DNA of 34,897 nucleotides from JAJZMY01 sp964604635 (GTDB lineage: Archaea > Micrarchaeota > Micrarchaeia > Micrarchaeales > Micrarchaeaceae): the NCBI GenBank assembly GCA_964604635.1, contig CAZRZO010000008.1, positions 1 through 34,897 of the forward strand, given 5' to 3'. The notes beneath the pieces were generated by a model. It worked only from the letters and a program-made list of their open reading frames with translations, made no database searches and was not told the DNA's origin. The translations under genes were made by a program, and so were the position numbers. The number at the start of each line of letters is the position of its first letter. The stretch's first letter is position 1. Shown one piece after another: positions 14,683 to 22,400 of the stretch.

Positions 14683-15900
14683 TTAGAATAGACCATAACC
14701 TATTAAACGCCATCTCTGTGTAATATTCCTCATTATTGCAATTTTCTGGTCCTTTTCAATACATGCACTATGCTTTAGACTTATATTAAGTATATTCTTT
14801 TTTGAACTTTTTACATATGCAACTAGTGTTGCTGTTCCAATACCCAAAATCAATGGTTCATTTTCTCTAAATTGTTGATCTGGAATATCAGTTCTATTAA
14901 TCTTAAAAAACTTTATTGATATTTCATCTACTAGATCAGGCAATTTATTTGGTAAACCTAATATATTACCAACTAGATTATCTGCTTTTGTAAACGCAGG
15001 ATCTAATTCAGTTGAAATACCTATTAATCCACCAGGTTGTGCTTCTTCTAAACTAATATTTCCACTATACATATTATTAATTTTAGTTATTACTGGTTTG
15101 TATGTTGTTTTGTTTTTTTCTTTTTTTGTTTCTATTTTAATCCCTGGTCTTATTTCAATCTTATCCCCAACTTTAAAAATACCTCTAGATATTGCACCAC
15201 CAATAACACCACCAGATAATGTTGTTATTTCTGCTCCTGGTTTATTCACATCAAAAGATCTTACAACATACATGATTGGTGCTGATTTTAAATCTCTTTC
15301 TGGAATTTTAAAATTTGCTATCTTCTCTAGTAAAATATCTATATTTATATTTTGATTTGTCATTACAGGAACAATTGGTGCGTTTTCAATTGTACTTCCT
15401 TTTATAAAATCTTTTATTTGATTATAATGTTTGATTGCTTTTTCTTTTCCAACAATATCTATTTTTGATTGAATAATTATTACATTTTTTATTCCTAAAA
15501 TATTTATTATCATTAAATGCTCTTTTGTCTGTTGCATTGGACAAGATTCATTTGCTGCAATAACAAATAACATAGCATCAATTACACTTGCACCAGCAAT
15601 TGCAGTTGCCATAAGTGTTTCATGACCTGGTGCATCTAATATTGAAATTTTCATCAATGGTTCTGCAACTTTTCCACATTTGCATTTTTTACTTATTGTA
15701 TACGCTTCAGGTCCTTCACATTCAGTGCATTTATTTATAATTGTATCTGCATAACCCAGTTTTATTGTCATATTTCTTTTAATACTTTCACTATGCTTAT
15801 CTGTCCATTGATTTGTAAGTGCTTTTGTTAAAGAAGTTTTTCCATGATCAATATGACCGAGAGTTCCAATATTTAAAATACTTTGTTTAATTTTATTTAT
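14683..15900 (-). CDS. Translation initiation factor aIF2 gamma, probable ATA start
   Basis: GTPase subunit of aIF2, which delivers initiator tRNA-Met to the ribosome; about 405 residues, the normal length. Motifs: P-loop G15-HIDHGKTS (15-23), four Cys of the zinc knuckle (58, 61, 73, 75), D89-APGHE, S145-KID-148 at the G4 position (usually NKID), and barrel domains with NKPGAEITTLSGGVIGGAISRG. The nearest ATG (15771) falls after the P-loop and cannot be the start. Upstream the frame contains no ATG, GTG or TTG. GTGAT at 15904-15908 is followed after three bases by ATA (15898-15900), the same spacing as GTGAT-aaa-ATG of PCNA. A sequence error changing ATG to ATA is the main alternative. Confidence 0.93.
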   Translation of the reverse strand: MNKIKQSILNIGTLGHIDHGKTSLTKALTNQWTDKHSESIKRNMTIKLGYADTIINKCTECEGPEAYTISKKCKCGKVAEPLMKISILDAPGHETLMATAIAGASVIDAMLFVIAANESCPMQQTKEHLMIINILGIKNVIIIQSKIDIVGKEKAIKHYNQIKDFIKGSTIENAPIVPVMTNQNINIDILLEKIANFKIPERDLKSAPIMYVVRSFDVNKPGAEITTLSGGVIGGAISRGIFKVGDKIEIRPGIKIETKKEKNKTTYKPVITKINNMYSGNISLEEAQPGGLIGISTELDPAFTKADNLVGNILGLPNKLPDLVDEISIKFFKINRTDIPDQQFRENEPLILGIGTATLVAYVKSSKKNILNISLKHSACIEKDQKIAIMRNITQRWRLIGYGLF

Positions 15901-15903
15901 TTC

Positions 15904-15908
15904 ATCAC
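15904..15908 (-). promoter_or_regulatory. Ribosome binding site deciding the aIF2 gamma start
   Basis: GTGAT on the minus strand, complementary to the archaeal 16S rRNA 3' end. Three bases separate it from the in-frame ATA at 15900, as in several other genes here (PCNA, the flavin reductase, DUF106, HtpX). Confidence 0.65.
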
Positions 15909-15948
15909 TTTTATTTTTTATAATATTAGTATTTTATTAGTATTTTAT

Positions 15949-16665
15949 TTAAATAGTAATTAAAAATAATACAATTCCAATAAAACCAGCCAATAGACTT
16001 GCAATAAAATTTGTAGTATGTTTTGTTCCAATTTTATTAGATTCAAAATATCCTAAAATAGAATCTAAAATAGTACCAATAAATCCAGAAACAATAATAA
16101 TTAAGAATAATAATAATATATTAATAGTGTTTGTAAAATAGACATTAGGTATAAAATAGAAATATACTAGATAAAATATTGAAATTAATAAAGAAGCAAG
16201 AAGTCCAGAACTTAAACCTAATAAAGTTACACCACCAGATACACCTTTTTTAACCTTTTTAAATCCAATAATCATTCGTGGCTGTCCATCAAGAACACCT
16301 ATTTCACTACTAAATTTATCTGCTGTAATTGCTGAAACAGTAGACATGAATCCAACTAGTAATAATAAATTTATTAAATGAACTTTAATAAAAATAAAAA
16401 ACAATAATGCTAATATTAATGGTGCTATTCCATTTGATAAAACATTTTTTATGCTTCTTGTTGATTCATATAAATTCATTGATTTTTTATGTGTTTTTCC
16501 TATTTTAGTAACAATGCTTGATAAAATTAAAAATAAGATCATTGATAAAACAAATAGCGCACCAAATTCAGAACCACCTAAGAAATAGAATATAATACCA
16601 AATAGAATAGCAAGAAGCAATCCTTTAAGATCTAAAGTAAAGATGTTTATGTTTCTATTTTTCAT
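15949..16665 (-). CDS. DUF92/TMEM19-family membrane protein (VTE6-like)
   Basis: A 238-residue membrane protein with about seven hydrophobic segments. The DUF92 signature is visible in the middle: STVSAITADKFSSEIGVLDGQPRMI, then KKVKKGVSGGVTLLGLSSGLL, including the ADxxSSE and GxxGGVxxLG motifs. The plant member VTE6 is a phytyl-phosphate kinase; archaeal members are thought to act on isoprenoid phosphates, but no substrate is established. It lies between PAC2 (14-base gap) and aIF2 gamma (48-base gap) on the minus strand, probably in one transcript. Confidence 0.8.
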   Translation of the reverse strand: MKNRNINIFTLDLKGLLLAILFGIIFYFLGGSEFGALFVLSMILFLILSSIVTKIGKTHKKSMNLYESTRSIKNVLSNGIAPLILALLFFIFIKVHLINLLLLVGFMSTVSAITADKFSSEIGVLDGQPRMIIGFKKVKKGVSGGVTLLGLSSGLLASLLISIFYLVYFYFIPNVYFTNTINILLLFLIIIVSGFIGTILDSILGYFESNKIGTKHTTNFIASLLAGFIGIVLFLITI

Positions 16666-16679
16666 AAAACCAGTAATAT

Positions 16680-17471
16680 TTAACGTATATAAGAAGGTTG
16701 TGAATTTTCTTTATTATCTAAGAAAGGGGGAGGAATACTGATATTATTTGCTATATTATTATTTGAATTATCAATTGATTTTATTAATTTATCTACATCT
16801 TTTGTATCTATTGTAATATTAAAAATTTTATTTAATACACTTACTATTGCTTTTACTGCCATTGGATCAAGTTCTGGATACTTTGTTTCACCCATTAAAC
16901 AAAGACCTTCAAGTTTTTGCATTTTTGCAAATACTAATAACAAACCAAGAGATCCTAAAATTGCTCCTCGGGATTCTTTAAAAACAATATCATATTTTTT
17001 AAATTTATCAATAATTTTTGTATTGGTTACATTACCAAAAACTTTTGGATTTTTTAAATCTTCTTGCATTGTAGTATAACCACCAATAGTAAAAATAAAT
17101 TTTCCTTTTAATTTGTTTTTAAAATAATTTAAAATTTCTAAGTTAACATCAAATTGTCCTTCTGGTGTTATTGCTTGCGTATCTCCTGTTAATATAATTA
17201 GATTATCTTTTTTATTAAAATTATCTATCAAATAAAATCTATTATTTAATAAACGAAGTCCACCATTTTTTAACATAAGAACTTGATGTGGAAAATGATT
17301 AGAATATAATTTTGCTAAAGGTTTTGCTTTGAATTGATGTATTAATAAATCTGCAACTATTGTTCCTACATTACCTAAACCAGGTAATCCAACAAGAAGA
17401 ATAGGTTCTTTTAATTTAATTTTACTATTTTTCTTATTTTTTACAATTATTGTTTTATTTAGATTAAGCAT
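16680..17471 (-). CDS. PAC2-family protein (proteasome assembly chaperone-like)
   Basis: A 263-residue protein of the archaeal PAC2 family, related to eukaryotic PAC2 and archaeal PbaB. Visible are LVGLPGLGNVGTIVADLLI near the N-terminus, IILTGDTQAITPEGQFDV, FTIGGYTT, ESRGAILGSLGLLLVFAK and LCLMGETKYPELDPMAVKAI, all in family order. It overlaps the end of aIF2 alpha by 8 bases, the usual archaeal pairing. A Pro/Asn-rich tail ends in PSYIR, close to but not matching the HbYX proteasome-docking motif, so its partner is uncertain. Confidence 0.88.
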   Translation of the reverse strand: MLNLNKTIIVKNKKNSKIKLKEPILLVGLPGLGNVGTIVADLLIHQFKAKPLAKLYSNHFPHQVLMLKNGGLRLLNNRFYLIDNFNKKDNLIILTGDTQAITPEGQFDVNLEILNYFKNKLKGKFIFTIGGYTTMQEDLKNPKVFGNVTNTKIIDKFKKYDIVFKESRGAILGSLGLLLVFAKMQKLEGLCLMGETKYPELDPMAVKAIVSVLNKIFNITIDTKDVDKLIKSIDNSNNNIANNISIPPPFLDNKENSQPSYIR

Positions 17472-18270
17472 TTAATTCATTAATTATATTTTCTTTTTCT
17501 TTTTTTAATTTTTCTTTTTCTATAGTGAATATACCATTACTTAGTTTTTGTTTTGCAATATCTATTGCTTTTTTTATTTTTTCTTCTGCTTCAAAATAAT
17601 TCTTTTTTGAAAAAGCAATTAAACGATATTTTGGTGCACTTATATATGAAACAATAAGCCCTTGATCTTTTAAAGCTAATAAAATAGAATTTAATTCAGA
17701 AATTCCTGAAAGAGTATTGTAAGTTAGTAAAGTTAAAATATAAGAAACATTATAAGTTCTCTCTTTTTTATTTGCTTTAATTACTTTTATTAAAACATCC
17801 TTTAGTTTTTTTGGTAATTTTGAATCTTTATATTCTTTTGTATTATTAGTTGCATTTATAATTAAACTTATAAAAGAATGGAATTCAAATAAAACAGTTG
17901 TTATGAGATCTGCTTTTTTATCTTGTTCTTGTGCTTGATTTATTGCTTGAATAAATAGATTATGTAGTCTTCTTTCTAAATTATATTCTTTAATTTTTGT
18001 TTTTGATTCTTTTGGTGTTACTTTTTTAAGAGAAATATCAATAATATTTCTTTCTTTATCAAAATAAATTACTTTACATACTACTTTTTGATTATTATGA
18101 ATAAATACATGAATATTTTTTATCCATCCTGAAGATATTTCCTTTATAGGTAAAAAAGCATCTGAATTATTATATTCTATTAATTTACAATATGCACCAA
18201 AATTAATTATTTTAACTACTTCTGCAATTACAAGCTCTCTTAAATCTGGGATTTTTTTTATATCTGCCAT
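17464..18270 (-). CDS. Translation initiation factor aIF2 alpha
   Basis: A 268-residue subunit of aIF2 that strengthens initiator tRNA binding to the gamma subunit. An N-terminal S1 domain (about residues 8-85) has LVIAEVVKIINFGAYCKLIEY and DAFLPIKEISSGWIKNI. A helical domain follows, then an alpha-beta C-terminal domain that contacts the gamma subunit and ends in a Lys/Glu-rich helix. The length is normal. It is flanked by L44e upstream and PAC2 downstream. The S27e and Nop10 genes that often belong to this cluster are missing. Confidence 0.95.
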   Translation of the reverse strand: MADIKKIPDLRELVIAEVVKIINFGAYCKLIEYNNSDAFLPIKEISSGWIKNIHVFIHNNQKVVCKVIYFDKERNIIDISLKKVTPKESKTKIKEYNLERRLHNLFIQAINQAQEQDKKADLITTVLFEFHSFISLIINATNNTKEYKDSKLPKKLKDVLIKVIKANKKERTYNVSYILTLLTYNTLSGISELNSILLALKDQGLIVSYISAPKYRLIAFSKKNYFEAEEKIKKAIDIAKQKLSNGIFTIEKEKLKKEKENIINELNA

Positions 18271-18343
18271 ATTAATACTATTATTTCTTTGAACTTATTA
18301 TTAATATTTAATAAATAGAATATAAAGAGAGAATAAAAATAAA

Positions 18344-18625
18344 TTATATTTTAAATTCTAATTTCTTTTTTGTTCTATAATCAAATACTCTTTCAACATT
18401 ATAATGGCAATCTAAACATTCTAATAATGTTTTTTGACGTTTTGATGCTTTTTTAACAGTTGCTTGTCCTTTTACTTTTCCTATATATCCTTTTAATTTT
18501 CTTTTTCTTCTTCTGCTTCCCATACTTAAACCGCTATCTTGTTTCTTTGTATATAATTTTACTTTATGTATAGTATGTTTATTACATTTTGGACAATATA
18601 CTCTAATTTGTTTTGTAATTTTCAT
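18344..18625 (-). CDS. rpl44e: Ribosomal protein L44e (eL42)
   Basis: A 93-residue large-subunit protein located near the ribosomal E site. It begins MKITKQIRVYCPKCNKHT, with zinc ligands Cys 11 and 14 and Cys 70 and 73 (LLECLDC). The basic centre SMGSRRRKRKLKGYIGKVKG is typical. The ATG at 18625 is chosen over an upstream TTG because it gives the standard family N-terminus. It lies between GINS and aIF2 alpha on the minus strand. Confidence 0.96.
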   Translation of the reverse strand: MKITKQIRVYCPKCNKHTIHKVKLYTKKQDSGLSMGSRRRKRKLKGYIGKVKGQATVKKASKRQKTLLECLDCHYNVERVFDYRTKKKLEFKI

Positions 18626-18670
18626 AAAAATCAATTATTTAATTTTATTGTTTATTTAATTTAAATAAAA

Positions 18671-19174
18671 TTAAAGTTTAACACATATTGAATTGTTTAT
18701 TAAAAAATTTATATCTTCGCTTTCTTTTGATTTAATTTCAATTATTTCTTCTTTTTTTAATGGTCCTATTTTTTCACCAGAAGGTAAAATTATTTCAGGC
18801 AAATAATCTAAACTTTTTAAAGATATATTTACTTGTGTTTGTTTTATATTTAAAATATATGTATTTTTTAATTCTTGTAATTTATTATAAAAATTTAATT
18901 CAATATTTGGAATAGGTTGAGGTAATGATTTATTATATGCTGAATAAATTAATATTTTTTGTTTTCTTTTTTCGAATATTTTTGTAATTAATAAATTAAT
19001 ATTTTCTTTAATACTAAATTCTTTTTGATTTTCTTCATCTTTTAAGTCTGTTTTAATAGAGTTTATTTGAGTATCAGAATAAAAAAAATCAGGTAATAAT
19101 TGTAATTCATTTGTTTGTTTTTCTTTATAATATACTTGCCATATTGTTTCATAAGACATTTCAAAATTATCCAT
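18671..19174 (-). CDS. GINS complex subunit (Gins51/Gins15-type)
   Basis: A subunit of GINS, which joins MCM and GAN/RecJ-like protein (CMG-like complex) at replication forks; about 167 residues. The N-terminal helical A domain reads YETIWQVYYKEKQTNELQLLPDFFY, a helix ENINLLITKIFEKRKQKIL follows, and the C-terminal B domain shows the signature DYLPEIILPSGEKIGPLKKEEII with the closing ISICVKL-like strand. Three starts are possible: GTG 19192, ATG 19174 and ATG 19159. The GTG overlaps a repeated 12-base motif and adds atypical residues. ATG 19174 has AGGGG upstream; ATG 19159 gives the cleanest family start. Confidence 0.85.
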   Translation of the reverse strand: MDNFEMSYETIWQVYYKEKQTNELQLLPDFFYSDTQINSIKTDLKDEENQKEFSIKENINLLITKIFEKRKQKILIYSAYNKSLPQPIPNIELNFYNKLQELKNTYILNIKQTQVNISLKSLDYLPEIILPSGEKIGPLKKEEIIEIKSKESEDINFLINNSICVKL

Positions 19175-19184
19175 AGGACCCCTG

Positions 19185-19196
19185 AATTCCACTATT
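19185..19196 (-). repeat. 12-base motif, copy facing GINS
   Basis: AATAGTGGAATT on the minus strand, followed by CAGGGGTCCT and the GINS ATG. The same motif occurs inverted at 19294-19305 and again at 14544-14555. Confidence 0.7.
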
Positions 19197-19210
19197 AAAT
19201 TTATATTTTT

Positions 19211-19257
19211 TATATAATCTTAAATTTGTTTTCATTATATAATCTTAAATTTGTTTT
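19211..19257. repeat. Tandem duplication, 25-base period
   Basis: Two nearly complete copies of a 25-base unit (starting TATATAATCTTAAATTTG) at 19211 and 19236. Each contains a TATA-like core for transcription toward GINS. They lie inside the inverted pair of 12-base motifs. Confidence 0.85.
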
Positions 19258-19293
19258 TTTCAATCTATATATAATAATATAAAATATTGTATG

Positions 19294-19305
19294 AATAGTG
19301 GAATT
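19294..19305 (+). repeat. 12-base motif, copy facing TFE
   Basis: AATAGTGGAATT on the plus strand, followed by GCACCCCCTCC. It overlaps a 13-codon ORF beginning at the ATG 19291. With 19185-19196 it forms an inverted pair spanning about 120 bases of AT-rich DNA. Confidence 0.7.
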
Positions 19306-19391
19306 GCACCCCCTCCTACTTCTTATAAATAAAAAGTAAAACAATAGAAAAGATTATATATTAAAAATACATAAAAGGTAATGTGATATTT

Positions 19392-20135
19392 ATGAATAAA
19401 ATAAGTAAATCAGGACAAAAAGCATCAAAAAAAACACAGGATAAAAAAATTAAACCTTTAAAATCGAAAAAATTAAAAATAGTAAATAATTCACCTTCAC
19501 AAACAGAAGAAAAAAATTCATTAAATATTTCAAAAGTAAAACAAAAAATAAATAATTTAGAAAATAAAGATGTTAATTCAGTTATCTTAAATTTAGAAAA
19601 TAAACATACTGGAAGAGGTAGAAAGAAAAAACAAAATACAAGTATTCCAAAACCTCAAGAAGCAGAAGAATGTATTAATAAAATATTAAATAATCCAAAT
19701 AGTATTGATTATCTTATTAAAAACGTAAGTAAAAGAACAATAGATGTACTAAGTCTTCTTATTAATCCAATGATTGATGATCAAATAGCATTTCAATTAG
19801 ATATGAAAATAAATTCAATAAGAAGAATTTTAAATATTTTACAAGGTTATGGTCTAACAACATATTATGTTGCAAAAAATAGCAATGGATGGCTTTCTTT
19901 TGCATGGTATATAAATACAAGTAAAATAGATTCTTTTTTTGATTATATAAAGCAAGGATCAAATAGTTTTATAAAAAAAGATTGTGATGATTATTTTATA
20001 TGTAAAAAATGTTATAAAGATAATAATTTAATCTTAACTTTTAGTGAAGCTTTTGACACTGATTTTAAATGTACTGTGTGTAAAAAACAGTATACAAGAT
20101 TAAATAGAAAAGAAACAGAAGATTTAATAAAATAA
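19392..20135 (+). CDS. tfe: Transcription factor E (TFE alpha) with a basic N-terminal extension
   Basis: A 247-residue archaeal homologue of TFIIE alpha that helps open promoters with RNA polymerase. The winged helix is at about 103-190 (SIDYLIKNVSKRTIDVLSLL through WLSFAWYIN), followed by a zinc ribbon with Cys 204, 207, 227 and 230. About 100 residues precede the winged helix, Lys/Asn-rich and carrying GRGRKKK at 74-80, similar to an AT-hook; typical archaeal TFE starts almost directly with the winged helix. ATG 19392 is chosen because GTGAT at 19383-19387 sits four bases upstream; the GTG at 19383 is part of that site. Confidence 0.9.
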   Translation: MNKISKSGQKASKKTQDKKIKPLKSKKLKIVNNSPSQTEEKNSLNISKVKQKINNLENKDVNSVILNLENKHTGRGRKKKQNTSIPKPQEAEECINKILNNPNSIDYLIKNVSKRTIDVLSLLINPMIDDQIAFQLDMKINSIRRILNILQGYGLTTYYVAKNSNGWLSFAWYINTSKIDSFFDYIKQGSNSFIKKDCDDYFICKKCYKDNNLILTFSEAFDTDFKCTVCKKQYTRLNRKETEDLIK

Positions 20136-20161
20136 CAATTCTATAATATATTAAACTATAA

Positions 20162-20236
20162 AGCGAGGTGGGGTAGCTAGGAGTGCCCGCTGGGCTCATA
20201 ACCCAGAGATCAATGGTTCAAATCCATTCCTCGCTA
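20162..20236 (+). tRNA. Initiator tRNA-Met (CAT)
   Basis: A complete cloverleaf. The acceptor stem AGCGAGG / CCTCGCT has the A1-U72 pair of archaeal initiators. The anticodon stem-loop CTGGG-CTCATAA-CCCAG has the three G-C pairs that mark initiator tRNAs, with anticodon CAT at 20197-20199. The T arm is AATGG-TTCAAAT-CCATT and the discriminator is A. CCA is not encoded. No intron is present. Confidence 0.97.
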
Positions 20237-20319
20237 TTCAAATATTTCTACTCTTAAATAAAATAAGAAAAAGAAGAAATACAATAAAAAATATTCACTA
20301 ATTTTATAAATTAGATTTT

Positions 20320-20784
20320 TTATTCAATTTTTATTTTGTTTTGATTTATTTCCTCTATAATTTCTTTTGGGGTTTTATTTTCACAAGTTACTCCCATACT
20401 TCTACAAGTACCTAATATTTGTGTTATTTTATCTTTTAAAGTTGCTCCAAACAAATCTTTTGCAAGTGCTATTTTTTTAATTTGTTCTAAATTTAAATTA
20501 CCAACAATTTCTTCTTTTATTTTTGCTCCTTTTCCAATTTTTAATTCTTTTAATATTAATGCACTTGTTTGTGGTAAACCAACACTTATTTCATATTTTT
20601 TACTAACTAAATCAACAATTACTTTAACACTAATTTTTATACCTTCAAAGTCTTTTGTTTTTTCATTTATTTCATTAATAACTTCTTGAATATTTATACC
20701 TAAAGGTCCTAATGCTGGCCCAAATGGTGGTCCTGATGTTGCTTTTCCTCCTTCTATTAAACCTTCTATTGATGTATTACTCAT
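20320..20784 (-). CDS. rpl11: Ribosomal protein L11 (uL11)
   Basis: A 154-residue protein of the large-subunit GTPase stalk base. It starts after a short archaeal N-terminus with EGLIEGGKATSGPPFGPALGPLGINIQEVI, the conserved N-domain; the C-domain includes KDLFGATLKDKITQILGTCRSMGV, which binds 23S rRNA. GTGAT lies five bases before the ATG. It is 9 bases downstream of Spt5, the conserved archaeal pairing, but the usual L1, L10 and L12 genes do not follow. Confidence 0.97.
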   Translation of the reverse strand: MSNTSIEGLIEGGKATSGPPFGPALGPLGINIQEVINEINEKTKDFEGIKISVKVIVDLVSKKYEISVGLPQTSALILKELKIGKGAKIKEEIVGNLNLEQIKKIALAKDLFGATLKDKITQILGTCRSMGVTCENKTPKEIIEEINQNKIKIE

Positions 20785-20793
20785 ATAATATCA

Positions 20794-21246
20794 CTATTCT
20801 TCTATTTTTTTTGCTTTTTGAATTATTTTTGCTGAACTTAATTTAGCTGTAATTGGTATTGGAACAACTACATCCATAAGTTCTACTGTTAAATCACTTT
20901 TTTGATCATCAATTTTCAATACTTTTGCTTTATATCCTTTAAATGGTCCATTAATAAATTCAATAAGATCTCCTTTTTCAATTGTTTGTATAAATGTTTT
21001 AACTTCTAATATTTTATCTATTTCTTCTTGTTTTAATGGTTGTTTTAATAATCCTCTAACATTATGTTCATTTGCTATTAATGTTGTACATGTTACTTCA
21101 TTTTTTGCTTCTACTATCAAATATCCTTTCATTCCAGAAAGCACTAAAATAGAGTATATTTGATTTTCCATTTGTGCTGCTTTGTTCTGCAATATTGTTG
21201 CTGCTATTTTTTCTTGTCCTGAAATAACTTTAACTACAAAATACAT
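20794..21246 (-). CDS. spt5: Transcription elongation factor Spt5 (NusG)
   Basis: A 150-residue elongation factor that clamps RNA polymerase. The NGN domain (about 1-85) has FVVKVISGQEKIAATILQNKA and MKGYLIVEA; the KOW domain (about 90-150) has EKGDLIEFINGPFKGYKAKVLKID. The length is normal for archaea. GGGA precedes the ATG. secE, often upstream of spt5, does not fit in the 88-base gap before the divergent trm5 gene. Confidence 0.96.
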   Translation of the reverse strand: MYFVVKVISGQEKIAATILQNKAAQMENQIYSILVLSGMKGYLIVEAKNEVTCTTLIANEHNVRGLLKQPLKQEEIDKILEVKTFIQTIEKGDLIEFINGPFKGYKAKVLKIDDQKSDLTVELMDVVVPIPITAKLSSAKIIQKAKKIEE

Positions 21247-21334
21247 AAAATTCCCTTTATTTTTATTTAATCTTTTTAATTATTAATTTATATTTGTTCT
21301 TATATTCTATTATTTTAATTCTTTTAATGGTATT

Positions 21335-22399
21335 ATGAAATATATAAAAGTAAATAAAAAAAATGCAGAACAACTTAAAAAATATTTAAAAACAATTGAT
21401 TTACTTGATAAATCAAGAAAAATCTTTTTTAAAGACAGTGTTTTTATTCCTATTATAAATATAAGCAATGAAAAAATTAAAAAACATATTGAAAAATCAT
21501 TTGATTATATTATTTTGAATTTAAATATAAAAAATAGTAAAAATAATAATATAAATCAAGAAAAATTAAAAAACATACAAGAAGAACAAAAAACAAATAT
21601 ATCAAAAAGGTATGATATTTTAGGTAATATTGCAATAATAAAACCATATCTTGATGATATTAAAAATAATAAATCAAAATCAAATAAACAAAAAATAGCA
21701 AAATACATTATTAAATTAAATCCAACTGTAAAAACAGTTGTTGCACAAATAAGTCCTGTTTCAGGAATATTTAGAATAAGAAGATTCAAATATTTATCTG
21801 GAATTAAAACTTTTATTGCTGAATATAAGGAGAATAATTGTGTTTTTAGTTTTGATATTAGAAAAACTTTTTTTTCAAATAGATTATCTTATGAAAGATC
21901 AAGAATAATGAGATTAGTCAAAAAAGATGAAAATATATTAGTTATGTTTGCTGGTGTTGGTCCTTTTGCAATTGAAATTGCAAAGCAACATAAAAATACA
22001 AATATTGTTGGTATTGAATTAAATGAGAATGCTATTAATTATTTTAAAAAAAATATTGAATTAAATAAAACATTTAATGTAAATACTGTTTTTGGTGATG
22101 TAAAAAAAGAAGCAAAGCATTACAAGAATTTTGCAGATCGAATAATAGTTCCAATGCCAAAATCAAGTATTGATTTTCTTGATCAAATTCTTTTAGATGC
22201 AAAACAAAATGCAATTGTTCATATTTATATTTTTGGTGATGCTGAAACAGTATTTGATAAAACAAAAAAAATAATATATGCACATGCAAAGAAAAATAAT
22301 TATAAAGCAAAAATAATATTTGAAAGAATAGTAAGACCATATTCTACAAAAGAGATTGAAATTGTTATTGATTTTAAAATTTCAAAATTAATTAAATAA
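21335..22399 (+). CDS. trm5: tRNA (guanine37-N1)-methyltransferase Trm5
   Basis: A 354-residue enzyme that methylates G37 of tRNAs to prevent frameshifting. After a variable N-terminal region come FDIRKTFFSNRLSYERSRI, the SAM-binding motif LVMFAGVGPFAIEIAKQH, VGIELNENAINYFKKNIELNK and VPMPKSS, all in the order seen in archaeal Trm5. GGTATT precedes the ATG. The related Taw2 enzyme is possible but less likely. It converges with HtpX with one base between stops. Confidence 0.9.
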   Translation: MKYIKVNKKNAEQLKKYLKTIDLLDKSRKIFFKDSVFIPIINISNEKIKKHIEKSFDYIILNLNIKNSKNNNINQEKLKNIQEEQKTNISKRYDILGNIAIIKPYLDDIKNNKSKSNKQKIAKYIIKLNPTVKTVVAQISPVSGIFRIRRFKYLSGIKTFIAEYKENNCVFSFDIRKTFFSNRLSYERSRIMRLVKKDENILVMFAGVGPFAIEIAKQHKNTNIVGIELNENAINYFKKNIELNKTFNVNTVFGDVKKEAKHYKNFADRIIVPMPKSSIDFLDQILLDAKQNAIVHIYIFGDAETVFDKTKKIIYAHAKKNNYKAKIIFERIVRPYSTKEIEIVIDFKISKLIK

Positions 22400-22400
22400 T

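Noticed and set aside
16680..16700. Possible HbYX proteasome-docking motif at the PAC2 C-terminus
   Set aside because: The protein ends SYIR, so Tyr is third from the end rather than second; the motif is not met.
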